DNA from: Gambelia wislizenii
Taxonomy: Eukaryota; Chordata; Lepidosauria; Squamata; Crotaphytidae
Reading direction: 5' to 3'
Assembly: GCA_030847615.1 (NCBI GenBank)
Contig: JAUMIR010000005.1
Coordinates: 240,784,645-240,848,644 of the forward strand
Length of the DNA: 64,000 nucleotides
The stretch's first letter is position 1. Each line of letters starts with the position of its first letter. Below are positions 21,230 through 31,392 of this stretch, piece by piece. A model generated the notes under the pieces. It had not been told where the DNA came from. It worked only from the letters and a program-made list of their open reading frames with translations, and did not search any database. The translations under genes and the position numbers were made by a program.

Positions 21230-21800
21230 GCTATTTTTTTGCTTGCTTCTTTGTTAAAGCAGAAGATAGCACCTTGGATTTAGTTTTTGTTTTTTTAAAC
21301 TGTTTGGTGGGAGCAACTCAAGGTAAATAACAAGGCGAGTAATTCACTTGCACCCACCATCTCGACTCACAGGCATGATTGTTGGAACAGTGAAAGTGGA
21401 TACCTTCACATGCCTACGATCTTAAAAAAAACAACTGTTAAGACAAATAGAAGCTCCATTATTCAACCATATTGGAAAAATGGTTGCTAAATGTCTCAAG
21501 TATCAGAAACCCCTGATGAAAATAATCCTGGATTGATGAGAATCTTTGCAGTTCAAGACTTCTTATATGCAAAATTTGCATTTTTTTTTACACAGAACAC
21601 AGCATTTTCTGCACAGAAAATAGTATTTCTGCACAAAAATACTGTTTTTGTGCAAACAACCCAAATGCAGATTTTGCAAGGTAAATCCTAAACTGCTAAG
21701 AGTCTTCAAAAGAAACCCCTAAACTGTGCAGTTCAGTGGGTAGAAAATTTGTAAAATTACTTGTTGCTTCCTTCAGAATGACATTGACAAAGGAGTACAT
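21230..21800. other. No recognised feature
   Basis: AT-rich DNA without a recognised repeat, exon or RNA gene. A short A/T-rich repeated motif (GCACA(G/A)AA with poly-T) lies at 21580-21660. Confidence 0.5.
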
Positions 21801-21806
21801 CCCTAG

Positions 21807-21950
21807 CAGGGCCAAGCCTGGTTAATATTGGATGGGAGACCACCAAGGAATACCAGGTAGGGCTATAAAAAGACTGGAGAGCCACTGCCGGTCAAAACTG
21901 ACAATACTGGGCTAGATAGAACAAGTGTCTCACTTAGTGACAGGTCACCT
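21807..21950 (+). mobile_element. 5S-derived SINE, second type
   Basis: GCCTGGTTAATATTGGATGG then GAGACCACCAAGGAATACCA matches the 3' half of 5S rRNA (GCCTGGTTAGTACTTGGATG, GAGACCGCCTGGGAATACCG). It continues into CTGGAGAGCCACTGCCGGTC, GACAATACTGGGCTAGATAG, a tail unlike the BovB-tailed copy at 11930-12140. Truncated at the head. Confidence 0.72.
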
Positions 21951-22199
21951 TCTGTGTAGACAAAGGGTCAGATTACCCTGATGAATGGGATGGACTGTGA
22001 GACGGGAAGGAGGTCATCTGGGAATTGCACAGTGGTGTCTTCTTTGAGTAGATCTTCTCACTTTCCCCTCTGTTACAGTCCTCTCAATTCAACAGGGCCC
22101 CCTGAACCCATGTACAGTATAAGATTTCTGAAGGTGGCAGGCGGTATGCTGTAGGGTATGCATGACAGCACTGACACACATAGCCATTTAGGTTGACAC

Positions 22200-22710
22200 G
22201 TGGCTGTAGGCCTCCTCACCCCTGCCCGCAACCTCACCACCCTCCCTAAAGTGGTGATCAGTTGCCACTTTAGGGAGGGTGGAAGAAAGTGGTGGGCGGG
22301 GCTACAAAGCCCTGATCGCCACTTTAGGGAGGCGGCGGGGGTGGAGCCTCCCCCCACCTGGCCACCTCCTTCTGAGGCCTGCCGTGCTTCCACGGAGCCA
22401 CCTCAGAAAGGCTGGGTAAGGCAGCGGGTGGGCGAGCAGGAGTTTGCCCAGCCTCTCCCCGGCCTTCCCGAGGGGGCTTCTGAGCTTTGAAGCTGTGGAG
22501 CTGCCTAGGGGAGGCTGGGGAAGGCAGCGGGAGGGAAGAAGAGCCTCTGCCAAGCCTCTCCTCAGCCTTCCCGAAGGTGCTCCGAGGCTTCGAAGCCCCG
22601 GAGTTGCCTTGGAAAGGCTAGGGAAGGCAGTGGGAGAGAGGGAGGGAGGGAGGGAGGAAGGGAGGGACTCTGCCTGGCTTCTCCCCAGCCTTCCTGAGGG
22701 TGCTCGGTGA
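22200..22710. repeat. GC-rich tandem block with inverted repeat
   Basis: Related units (GCCTCTCCCCGGCCTTCCCG and GGCTGGGGAAGGCAGCGGGA) recur at about 22451, 22553 and 22676, a 102-123 base spacing, with a (GGGA)n run near 22641-22665. At 22242-22287 CCCTCCCTAAAGTGG and CCACTTTAGGGAGGG form a hairpin, and the same CCACTTTAGGGAGGC recurs at 22318. Several overlapping frames stay open because of the base composition, not because of coding. Confidence 0.7.
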
Positions 22711-22821
22711 AGTTTGACACACCAAGCTCAAAAGGTTACCCTTTTGCTGTAGGGGGAAGGAAGCAGGAGAGTCCACTTCCTCATCTGCACACACCTAAAT
22801 CTGGATCCCACTTGTAGAGCA

Positions 22822-22950
22822 GAGGTAGGCGACTTGCAGCCCTCTGGATGTTGATGGATTGCAACTCTCATCCACACTAGCCAGCATAGCCAGCGATGAG
22901 GGATGATGGGAGCTATAGTCCAACAGAGCCACAAATTGCCCACCCCAGGG
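22822..22950. mobile_element. Palindromic MITE (ATGATGGGAGYTRTAGTCCA type)
   Basis: Arms around CTCTGGATGTTGATGGATTG, CAACTCTCATC and GATGATGGGAGCTATAGTCC, CAACAGAG are mutually inverted, with AGCCAGCATAGCCA in the middle. Related ends occur at 17060, 31035, 45355 and 46133. No coding capacity. Confidence 0.55.
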
Positions 22951-23014
22951 GTAGAAGCTGAGAAAGAAAAAAGCCAGCTTGGAAAATAATATGCCATGAG
23001 GTCTTAATTAGATA

Positions 23015-23112
23015 TTTTAATTAGATATTTATACCCTACTCTTCAGCCACAAAGGCTATCAAAGTGGCTTACAATTTGTTTAAACCAATAGCAATTTACA
23101 CAACTACACTGC
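23015..23112 (-). mobile_element. tRNA-derived SINE, part 1 (split by a LINE)
   Basis: Minus-strand 3' part of the 12190-type SINE from TATTTATACCCTACTCTTCA to ACAACTACACTGC. Its continuation ACTGCATTAAGCAGTTTCCA, ATGTATGTTAGCT lies at 24405-24437, beyond the LINE inserted between. Confidence 0.8.
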
Positions 23113-24404
23113 CTCCAAATTCCTTAAAATGATTATCTTGCTACATGAGGGCCAGCGCGGTCAAGTCAGATATGGTGATGCTCTTTCAGAGCCCTTTCTA
23201 ATAACTAATGGAGTGAAGCAAGGTTGTGTTCTTGCTCCAACTTTATTTACAATCTTCTTCAGCATGATGCTCCAAAGGGATACAGCAGAGCTTGAAGAAG
23301 ACGACGGCATCTATATACGTTACCGTACTGATGGTAGCTTGTTTAACTTAAGCCATCTGAGGGCTCACACTAAGACTCTAAACTATCTAGTCTGTGAGCT
23401 GCTCTTCGCTGATGATGCTGCCCTTGTTGCCCACACAGAAGCAGCTCTGCAGCACCTAACATCCTGCTTTGCAACAGCTGCAGAACTGTTTGGGCTGGAA
23501 GTCAACCTTAAGAAAACAGAAGTTTTTTACCAGCCTGCACCACAGGATGAACACCACCATCCCCACACTGCCGTGAGCAAATCTGTGCTCAAGTCCATTC
23601 AGCAGTTCACCTACCTGGGAAGCATCATCTCCTCAGATGCCAAGATTGACAAAGAGATCGATCACAGATTAGCAAAGGCATATAGTGCATTTGGAAGACT
23701 TCACAAAAGAGTCTGGAGCAATAAACACCTGAGGCAAAGCACAAAAATCAGTGTGTATAGAGCCATCGTACTGTCTATCCTCCTTTATGGATCTGAAACA
23801 TGGGTCACCTATCGCCATCACCTACGACTCCTCAAGCGCTTTCATCAGCGCTGTCTACGCACAATCCTAAATATACACTGGACTGACTATGTGACGAATG
23901 TTGCTGTCCTTGAGTAAGCAGGGATCACCAGCATTGAGGCCATGATATTGAGAACACAGCTGTGCTGGGCGGGGCACGTTTCTAGGATGGAGGACCATCG
24001 CCTCCCAAAAATACTACTCTACGGTGAACTCGCCACGGGTCAGCGTAAGAGGGGTGCTCCAAAAAAATGATACAAGGACTCCCTGAAACAACATCTCAAG
24101 TTTGGCCAAATTGATCACCAACAATGGTCTGCCTTGGCCTCACATCGGGAGGCAGGGAGATGCACTATCCACAATGCTGCAGCCTTATTTGAGAACTCAC
24201 GCCAAACAAGTCTTGAAGGGAAACGACAACGCAGAAAGAATCACAACCCAGAAACATCACCCAAGGAGACCTTCTGCTGTGCTTTCTGCAACCGGACTTG
24301 TTTATCTCAGATTGGCCTTTTTAGTCATCAGTGTTCTTGCAGAAAGCCCAGGATGAGTCCTTCCTGAATCTTTGTTTGCGAAGAAAAGCCAGAGAGAGAG
24401 AGAG
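23113..24404 (+). mobile_element. Zinc-finger LINE, copy 1
   Basis: A 5'-truncated non-LTR retrotransposon inserted in a SINE. The 5-bp duplication ACTGC (23108-23112 and 24405-24409) fixes both ends. It carries RT and a C-terminal finger, then a very short 3' UTR with a stem-loop (TCTTTG-TTTG-CGAAGA at 24369-24384) and an (AG)n tail. Other copies: 25892, 50590 and 54511. The protein style (LLFADDAALVAHTE, YGSETW, GHVSRMEDHRLPK) fits the broad I/Jockey group; a clade such as Vingi is possible but I cannot assign it. Confidence 0.85.
23129..24367 (+). pseudogene. LINE reverse transcriptase with C-terminal zinc finger, two stops
   Basis: One frame from 23129 to the TGA at 24365-24367, broken by TAA at 23915-23917 and TGA at about 24068-24070 and not by frameshifts. 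Order: NGVKQGCVLAPTLFTIFFS near residue 28, catalytic LLFADDAALVA near 91, GLEVNLKKTEVFYQP near 121, YLGSIISSDAKIDKEIDHR near 163, [10 protein letters not shown] near 217, GHVSRMEDHRLP after the first stop, then GQIDHQQWSALASHREA, and the finger C-x2-C-x12-H-x3-C in CAFCNRTCLSQIGLFSHQCS. The enzyme would copy its own RNA. The endonuclease and early RT motifs are lost by 5' truncation. Confidence 0.85.
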
Positions 24405-24437
24405 ACTGCATTAAGCAGTTTCCAATGTATGTTAGCT
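24405..24437 (-). mobile_element. tRNA-derived SINE, part 2
   Basis: Continuation of the SINE at 23015-23112 after the LINE. The SINE head is missing beyond AGCTCTCAC, so the SINE was itself incomplete or eroded. Confidence 0.75.
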
Positions 24438-24439
24438 CT

Positions 24440-25445
24440 CACTTTCTGTTGTTGTTTTTTTAAATTACAAATACTTCTATTATACTTTAACCAGCAAATA
24501 AATATTGCTTCCTTCTTCTTCCTAAATTTGTGTTTGTGTTGTCAGTGACTGTTCACTTTCTCTCTGTTATTTCAATAAGAGACATTTCTGGATGTCATAG
24601 CAGCTTTACGTCATCCACCCACATTTGTTCTGAATTATACTCATAGAAAGTTCAAGAGTAAAACTTGGTATTTAGAGGAGTTGCAAGAATCACCTGCACA
24701 TTGTCTTCCCATCACGTACGTTTAGCAACAGTAATGCTACATGACTTGGGCCCTTCAGGCATACACTCTTCATATTGGAGAGGAATGAGTAACAGACTCT
24801 GGATGGGTTAGATTGGTAAAAGAACAGGATGCAACCTGCTTCAGGGGTGGTCAACTTCTTGCTTCCTGCACACTTCTTGGTTGAAAAACTTTTACTGTTT
24901 AGGTCTTGCTGTTTTGACAAACAAAGCCTTTAACATCAGTACAACAGATCTGTATATTGGTTGTGTGTGTGTTTTAAAAAAAATGTCTAACACTCTGTTT
25001 CTTTTCTATGGACATCTCTTCAATTGTGACAAATTGTCTTGTTACAAGAAGTGCTATACTGTTACAACTAGATTCCACCTTGGTAATTAGTGAGGAATAG
25101 ACAAAAACAGCCCTCTCTCCACAAATCATAGGCCTATTTTGGATGTTGTTGTTGTTTTGAGCTGGCAATTTTTTTAAAAAAAATCTACTCAACCACTCTG
25201 CAAGTTAATCCTAAATTGATGCCATTGAAGAAACTGTGAAAAAGAGTACTGCACAACTTACCACACAATGAATTTGCATGTCAGGGCAGGAGAAGTGTGG
25301 TCTCCTGACCATAGTAGTGCACTGGCTCCTTCTCCCCAAATAAGTGTATGGCTTGGCACAGCCTTTAGGGAAGCGGGAACTACAGGCCAATTAATTGAAA
25401 GTTCACTGTGGCAGGATGCACTTGGGACAAGGGTGGAGAAATATA
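24440..25445. other. No recognised feature
   Basis: Moderately AT-rich DNA without clear repeats; short frames on both strands show no domain or splice context. Confidence 0.5.
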
Positions 25446-25447
25446 TT

Positions 25448-25677
25448 CAGTTGTTCCTTCATATTCACTGGTGTTTGGTTCCAGGACCCCCCGTAGATAC
25501 CAAAATCTGTGAATACTCAAGTCCCATTATATGCAATGGCATAACAAAATGGTGTCCCTTATATAAGATGGCAAAATCAAGGTTTGCTTTTTTTGATTAT
25601 TATTTTTTAAAGAATATTTCAAGCTGTGAATACTTAAATCCGTGGATACCAAATCTGTGGATATGGAGGGACAACTG
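25448..25677 (+). mobile_element. Tigger/MER2-like MITE
   Basis: Left end CAGTTGTTCCTTCATATTCA and right end GATATGGAGGGACAACTG are inverted; TA follows on the right and TT precedes on the left (mutated TA). Internal blocks CCCATTATATGCAATGGCAT, TCAAGCTGTGAATA and AATCTGTGGATA match 33333-33547. Related in pattern to human MER2/Tigger elements; no transposase. Confidence 0.75.
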
Positions 25678-25891
25678 TACTTTGGTATGGGCCTCTGGAC
25701 ATCATGGTTTCTAGCAAAAAATATGAAGGTATTCAGGAGACTAGATTTGCTAGTCTGCAGGTGCATTGGCTGGGATGTTGGAGAGGTACAGCTGGAAAAA
25801 GCCATCCTGGCTGGAGAAAATGGATGTGTTGCTCCATGAAGCAGCAAAGACTTTTGGGGACTTGGCTATCTCTTTAGTGGAGGGTATTCCC

Positions 25892-26370
25892 AGCATTGAG
25901 GCCATGATATTGAGAAGACAGCTGTGCTGGACAGGGCACATTTCTAGGATGGAGGACCATCATCTCCTAAAAATAGTTCTCTACAGTGAACTCACCACGG
26001 GTCAGCGTAAAAGGGGTGCTCCAAAAAAGTGATACAAGGACTCCCTGAAACAATCTCAGGCTTGGCCAAATTGATCACCAACAATGGTCCGCCTTGGCCT
26101 CACATCGGGAGGCAGGGAGACACACTATCCACAATGCTGCAGCCTTATTTGTGAACTCACGCCAAACAAGTCTTGAAGAGAAACAACAACGCAGAAAGAA
26201 TCACAACCCGGAAGCATCACCCAAGGATACCTTCTGCTGTGCTTTTTGCAACCGGACTTGTTTATCTCGGATTGGCCTTTTTAGTCATCAGCGCGCTTGC
26301 AGAAAGCGTGGGATGAGTCCTTCCTGAATCTTCGTTTGCGAAGAAAAGCCAGAGAGAGGAGAGAGAGAAT
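25892..26370 (+). mobile_element. Zinc-finger LINE, copy 2
   Basis: 3' part only, from AGCATTGAGGCCATGATATT to the tail. The frame keeps HISRMEDHHLLKIVLYSELT and the finger C-x2-C-x12-H-x3-C (CAFCNRTCLSRIGLFSHQRA), with a TGA in place of the conserved KKRYKD arginine codon and a one-base loss in the LKQ-LRL region. The 3' stem-loop TCTTCG-TTTG-CGAAGA is at 26329-26344. TTCCC at 25887-25891 and 26371-26375 is a likely target duplication. Confidence 0.82.
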
Positions 26371-26460
26371 TTCCCTCCAGATGGCAGCAGCCCTCATGGC
26401 CAGGATATATGGCTGAATGCAGAAAGTTTTATCTGCTTTGTTGGTTGCAGTTGTAGTAGC

Positions 26461-26757
26461 TCTGTATGGAGTTCTGCAGCTTCATCTTGCCTTGGCCCAG
26501 AAGCAGAATGGCCCTCCTTCCATCGCATCTGCCATTGCCTTGGCTGCAGAGGGAGAGAAGGAAAGGCAGACAGAGCTCCATCTTGCCTCGGCTTAGAAGC
26601 AGCATGGCCCTCCCTCCAGCCCAACTGCCATTGCCCTGGCCAAGGAGGAAGAGAAGCTAAGGCAGACACAACTCCATCTTGCCTTGGCCTAGAAGCAGAA
26701 TGGTCCTCCATCCATCCCAATTTCCATTGCCCTGGCCAAGGAGGAAAAGAAGAAAAT
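26461..26757. repeat. 96-bp minisatellite, about three units
   Basis: CATCTTGCC starts at 26483, 26579 and 26675, an exact 96-base spacing; each unit also has AGAAGCAG(A/C)ATGG(C/T)CCTCC and CATTGCC(C/T)TGGC. Because 96 is a multiple of three, frames stay open on both strands (26394-26720 minus, 26466-26660 plus), which explains those ORFs without a gene. Confidence 0.85.
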
Positions 26758-26794
26758 GTTAGACTTAATCCCTTCCCCTACTGCCATCCCCTTT

Positions 26795-26903
26795 CCTTTT
26801 GTATCATGTCTTCATTAGACTGTAAGCTTGAGGGCAGGGAACTGTTTTGTTGTTCTTTTTCTTGTAAAGTGCCATGTACATTGATGGATCTAGAGAAGTA
26901 AAA

Positions 26904-26946
<43 letters not shown>
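26795..26946 (+). mobile_element. L2-like 3' end with (GAT)n tail
   Basis: GACTGTAAGCTTGAGGGCAG, GGAACTGTTTTG, GTAAAGTGCCATGTACATTG is the conserved L2-type 3' tail, followed by about 18 GAT/ATG units at 26890-26946. Confidence 0.7.
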
Positions 26947-27449
26947 AAGTAGGCAGGAGGCAGGCTTGAGGGCGGATCCCTCCTTGGCCACCTTTTTTGG
27001 TGGATTGCATGGGCCCTGGATCCAGGACATCAACTATCCATTTCACACAGGCATTGATATGGTATGGGGGTCCCCTAAAGGGACTCAGGGGTGTCAGATG
27101 GAAATGGTCATGCCTGGCTCAGGGGCAGACACCTTTCTTGCACCCCATACGCTGGGACATCCACCCATGTGGATCCCATACTTGTGATACTGATGGCTTC
27201 AGCATTGGGCTAGATAGTCAGGTTCCTCGATCAGCAGGTAGGGTGGTTGATGGGTGGATCCAAACCCAGGCATGTGCCAAACCTATTGGTAGCTGTAACC
27301 AATAAAAGTTGTGCCCTATCTCTTCCATTCATAGATGTTGGTTGGTGTGTTACCTCAAGTGGAGCAGGACTCACCCATGAATGCACAAGTAAGAATGGTA
27401 TGAATGAAATAGCCCAGGATGTTTGTTGTTGATGATGTTGTTATTGTTA
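26947..27449. other. No recognised feature
   Basis: Short open frames 26966-27432 show no domain. Nothing else recognised. Confidence 0.45.
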
Positions 27450-27450
27450 C

Positions 27451-27912
27451 ATCATCATCATCATCATCATTTAAATTTTTATCCCCCCCCTTTCCCCAAA
27501 TATTTGGACCCAAAGAAAATTACAAAAGTTAAAACAAATGCAATTGAAAAAAACAGTTATAAGAAGAGAGGTAAAAACATCTGAAAAGTTATTATTAAAA
27601 TACAATTAAACAATATCTAGAACCCTTTAAAACAGCTCCATTAAAAAAACAAAAGATAAAAATCAACAGAACACATCATAAACATCACACCATGAAAATG
27701 CCACACAGTCATTTCCTAAAAAGCTGGTTGGAACAGAAAAGTTTTCATTTGCCAATGGAATGACAAAAAAGAGGGAGCGATCCTAGCCTCCCTTGGATGG
27801 AAGTAGTTCCAAAGCCTAGGAGCAGCTACTGAGAAGGCCATCTCCTGTTTTCTCACTGAAAAGATGGTAGGACTGAGAGAAAGACTTCCCCTGAAGATCT
27901 TAGAGGTCAAGC
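27451..27912 (-). mobile_element. L2 LINE 3' end, minus strand
   Basis: (ATC)n at 27451-27470 is the tail, followed by the 3' UTR and a coding end at 27716-27910 that reads FSVAAPRLWNYFHPREARIA then PSFLSFHWQMKTFLFQPAF, the L2 ORF2 C-terminal block. Upstream of it the element is lost. Confidence 0.78.
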
Positions 27913-27984
27913 AGGATCATATAGGGACATAATGGTCCTTCAGACAGCAAGTTATTGATTGGCAGGCAACATATTTGGCATGTG

Positions 27985-28028
27985 TATCTACTAAGTGGAC
28001 AGGTGACTTGAAGGCACACACACACATA
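27985..28028 (+). mobile_element. BovB-like SINE tail
   Basis: GTGGACAGGTGACTTGAAGG followed by (CA)n is the 3' tail of the SINE class described at 10545 and 11930. The rest is not recognisable. Confidence 0.45.
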
Positions 28029-29310
28029 TCTACTCAATCATTTTTTACAGGTGCTATTTCAGGGAAGTCTAGGCTATCAGGAACCCCAAGGTCTATGGAG
28101 TGGGATGGGACAAACCTTTGGTTTAGTTCATGAACAACATGATTGGTTATTTCACATTGGAAGAGAGTACAGGGATTTCTGAGTCTGGACTTTGAGATTC
28201 TGAAACGAACCCAAAGACAGATGAATGGTTGCTGTGGTGACAAAAGCTGGGCAAAGCTACAAGACAGTGGAACAGTATGGAGAAGTTACCAAGCTAGATA
28301 CTGTGCCTAGTGTGTATTCTAATAAGACTCTAAAAGCATGTTATTTGCCCCAAGACAGAGGGATGCTGTTTCTGAGCAGTAAACAGAAGCTGTATAATAT
28401 ACTTTTCCTCTTAACTTGCCATCTACTGACATGGTGCTGAACTTATGTGGCTTATGCATGTATATGCATCTCTTTAGTTGGGGTTCAGGAAGCTATTCTC
28501 TAACCCTTTGGGACCCATCCAAAACATCTCCTCCTGAAGCTATCAAGCCCAGGGGTAGGGGTAGGAGTAGGGAGGCAATTCTAATTCTACAGATGAAGAT
28601 ATGGCTGGTCTGGGCTTCAAAGGGAAGGAAAAGAAGGCTATACTACATTTTAAAACACACCCACCTTTCTTCACCACTTTGAGCTGAAACCAGTTGATTC
28701 TTCATCATCTGAATTGCCTCCTCCCTTCCCACTGGTAAGCAACAACAGTCACCTCTCCTAGAGTTTGACAACTGCTGACACAGGGGAAGGACACAGATCT
28801 GCATAGGCAGATTGTTATGCTCTGCTTGCTTGATGTTGAATCTCAGCCCATTTGTCCTGCCTCTACCTGACAGCAACCACAGGGCTTCTCCTTTTTTAAA
28901 CTCTTTCAGGCTAGGAGATAGGCAGAGACCTCTGTATGCCACTCACTATATTAGTTGATGCATTTGCTGAACTGAGCAGGTGATAGCATTTTCCAGTAAC
29001 AGCCCCAGTGACCAAGTTGATGTATTATACAATCAGGAAAAAATAACAGAAACATTTGTAGGAAACTCAATTATTAAGGACCAGCAGATGTACCAGCTTT
29101 GCATGTGTTAGAAACCTCTGAGTCCCACTGCCATTACCTTCTGTTCTTTCTCTTTTCCTGTGCTCTCCCCAACCCTCAGTCATTTTTTTTTTTTGCTTCT
29201 ACACCAGTGTTCATTCAGCTTTTCCCCTGCTTGCTTTCTCCCATACTCCATTGCCAGGTAGATGGTGTCCGCCTCTCTCTGGATTCATCCAGACTTGCCA
29301 TATGTATCAA
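28029..29310. other. No recognised gene or repeat
   Basis: Moderate-complexity DNA. The frame 28643-28942 on the minus strand lacks splice context or similarity that I can name. A T-run lies at 29177-29190. Confidence 0.45.
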
Positions 29311-29324
29311 AACTGGTGATTTTC

Positions 29325-29552
29325 ATTTACTGTTGTTGCAGTTGGTATGTGTCTTCAAGTTGATTCTGATACAGTGAACCTATCATACGATAGGTGGGGA
29401 TGGCAAGATTATTCAGATGAGGTTTGCCATTGCTTTCCTCTAAGAATGAGAAAGTGTGACTTGCCCATGGTCACTCAGTGAGGTTCTATGGCCGAGCAGG
29501 GATTCCTTGCCCAATGTTCAGACCACTACATCATGCTAGCTCTTTTCAGTAC
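29325..29552 (-). mobile_element. tRNA-derived SINE with BovB-like tail
   Basis: Minus-strand copy of the 10545 family: head GCTAGCATGATGTAGTGGTC, TGAGTGACCATGGGCAAGTC, and tail TCAACTTGAAGACACATACC. Abuts a SINE of the other tRNA family at 29568. Confidence 0.7.
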
Positions 29553-29567
29553 TTTATTTACCACTTA

Positions 29568-29846
29568 AGGAGCCCTGGTGGAACAGTGGTTAAATGCCAG
29601 CACTGCAGCCACAACGTTGTGAGTTCCATCCTGCAGGGCTCCAAGGTTAACTCTGCCTTCCTTCTTTTTGCAGGTTGGTAAAATGAGTACCCAGTTTGTT
29701 GGGGTAATTAGCTAACACACTGTAAAACCACTATAAAGTGGTAGTGAAATGCAAGCGCTATTACTAACAATGTTAAGCTGCTCTGAGAGCCTTGGTGGCT
29801 GAAGAGCAGGGTATAAATACTCTAAATAAATAAATAAATAAATAAA
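29568..29846 (+). mobile_element. tRNA-derived SINE, variant subfamily
   Basis: GAGCCCTGGTGGAACAGTGG head, GGTTGGTAAAATGAGTACCC, GGGGTAATTAGCTAACACAC, ending GAAGAGCAGGGTATAAATAC and (AAAT)n. The middle (CCACTATAAAGTGGTAGTGA) differs from the 12190 type, so it is a separate subfamily. Confidence 0.75.
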
Positions 29847-29849
29847 TGA

Positions 29850-31030
29850 CCACTTTTTCCCCCAAGATCCAAGCAACTTTTATCTTTCTCCAGTGTATTT
29901 CCCAGCAATTCTCATCACTTGCTAAAACTTTTTAGTCCTCTGCTGAATGTGGCACTTTTCCCTGTCCTGAAACATTTTGAATTCCAAATCCATGTTTGCA
30001 CCTATTGCTGCAGTTCATTTTGCTTTGTTTCAAGGAAGTGCCTGATGTACGCAATAATGTGGGCTGTGGGCATTAACCTTCCATGCTGTTGGACACTATT
30101 GGAGAATTTCCAGTGTCCTACTCATGGGCTCTTTACAGTACACAGGTATAGCGTTATGATTCCACTAACTGCCATGGTAACATCCCATGGATTCCTAGGA
30201 TCTGCAGAGTAGGAAGTTTCTATTTCTCAGCCAGATCTCTAGTGACTCCCCAAAGTATAAATCCAAGAATTCCATAGGATGTGGCCGTGACAAGTAGAAT
30301 ATAGCACTATAATTATATAGTACAAGAGGGCCTAGGATCCATATGCATTGTTCTTTCTTTTATTTATACTGGAAACTGAAAAAATAATTCTATTTATGAT
30401 TAATTTTAGTTTTTTTTAAATAATAAAACCAATAGATTTAAGGTTACTGTGTGACTTTTGTAGTATATATTATGTACGGCACTTACTTTGAAAAAAGATG
30501 TCTGGATCATGAAGATGTGCTCATGTCTCCCGAGTAATTAAAAAAATCATTTCAAATTAATAAGACAAGACAGAAAGAGCAAAAGGTTATAGGAAGCAGG
30601 CAGTTTTGCAGATGTTAATAATAGACAACAGGTGAGGCATGACTTTGTATTCAAAGGGACAAACTCTTTTATATCACACACAGGTGGACATGCTAATGAA
30701 AAATGGCATAGGCATCCATTCTTGTGATGGCCAGTAACTGCACTGTTGTCTCAGTTTGATTGTTCTTGGAACTTGGTAGGATGACAGCAGAATCATACAA
30801 AGGACCCTGAGAATTTCATTTCTCTTCATCTCCTTTGTGTCCTTAACTCCACTCTGTTCTGTTTATTCCAGATTAAACTTTTACATCCAGGGTATATTTT
30901 TGAGTCACACACACTCTTCCATGCTCTTTCTCACTAGAATCAAGAGATCCGATAATTTTACAGAATGGAGTTTTTTTGAGGGGAGGACTGTTGCATGCTC
31001 CAGTTCATACATTCCTGGTGCATTCCAAAC
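29850..31030. other. Mostly unique DNA
   Basis: No repeat, RNA gene or splice-bounded frame recognised. Frames 29919-30212 and 30837-31103 show no domain. Confidence 0.45.
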
Positions 31031-31034
31031 AGAC

Positions 31035-31136
31035 CTTGCCAAGCTGATGCCCTCCATATGTATCAGAGTGCAATATCCACAATCCCCAGAGAGCAACAGC
31101 TAGTGGGGACGATGGGAATTGTAGTTCAACAGAAGT
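31035..31136. mobile_element. Palindromic MITE relic
   Basis: The arms CAATATCCACAATCCCCAGA and GACGATGGGAATTGTAGTTC, CAACAGAAG resemble the 22822-22950 family. Diverged. Confidence 0.4.
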
Positions 31137-31392
31137 TTCAATGAAAGTCTAGATGTTGGCTCAGATTATTTCCAGTCTGTGCCAGTTTTGCTCACATTCA
31201 GTCACATGTCTGTTCTGTGCTTGTTAACATTTCAATTGAGCTGTTCTGTTTCCAGACATACAGCAAGTCAAACTGCTGGTTATGATCTATAAGCCCTATA
31301 TGACAGAGAACTTAGTGGATGCTATTATTATGACTAAACTTGGATCCACACTAGTATCCAACAGCCCTGTACATGCAGAAGTTGAGACTCCT

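Noticed and set aside
22200..22710. CpG-island promoter of a gene
   Set aside because: Tandem GC-rich units explain the composition and no exon lies next to it.
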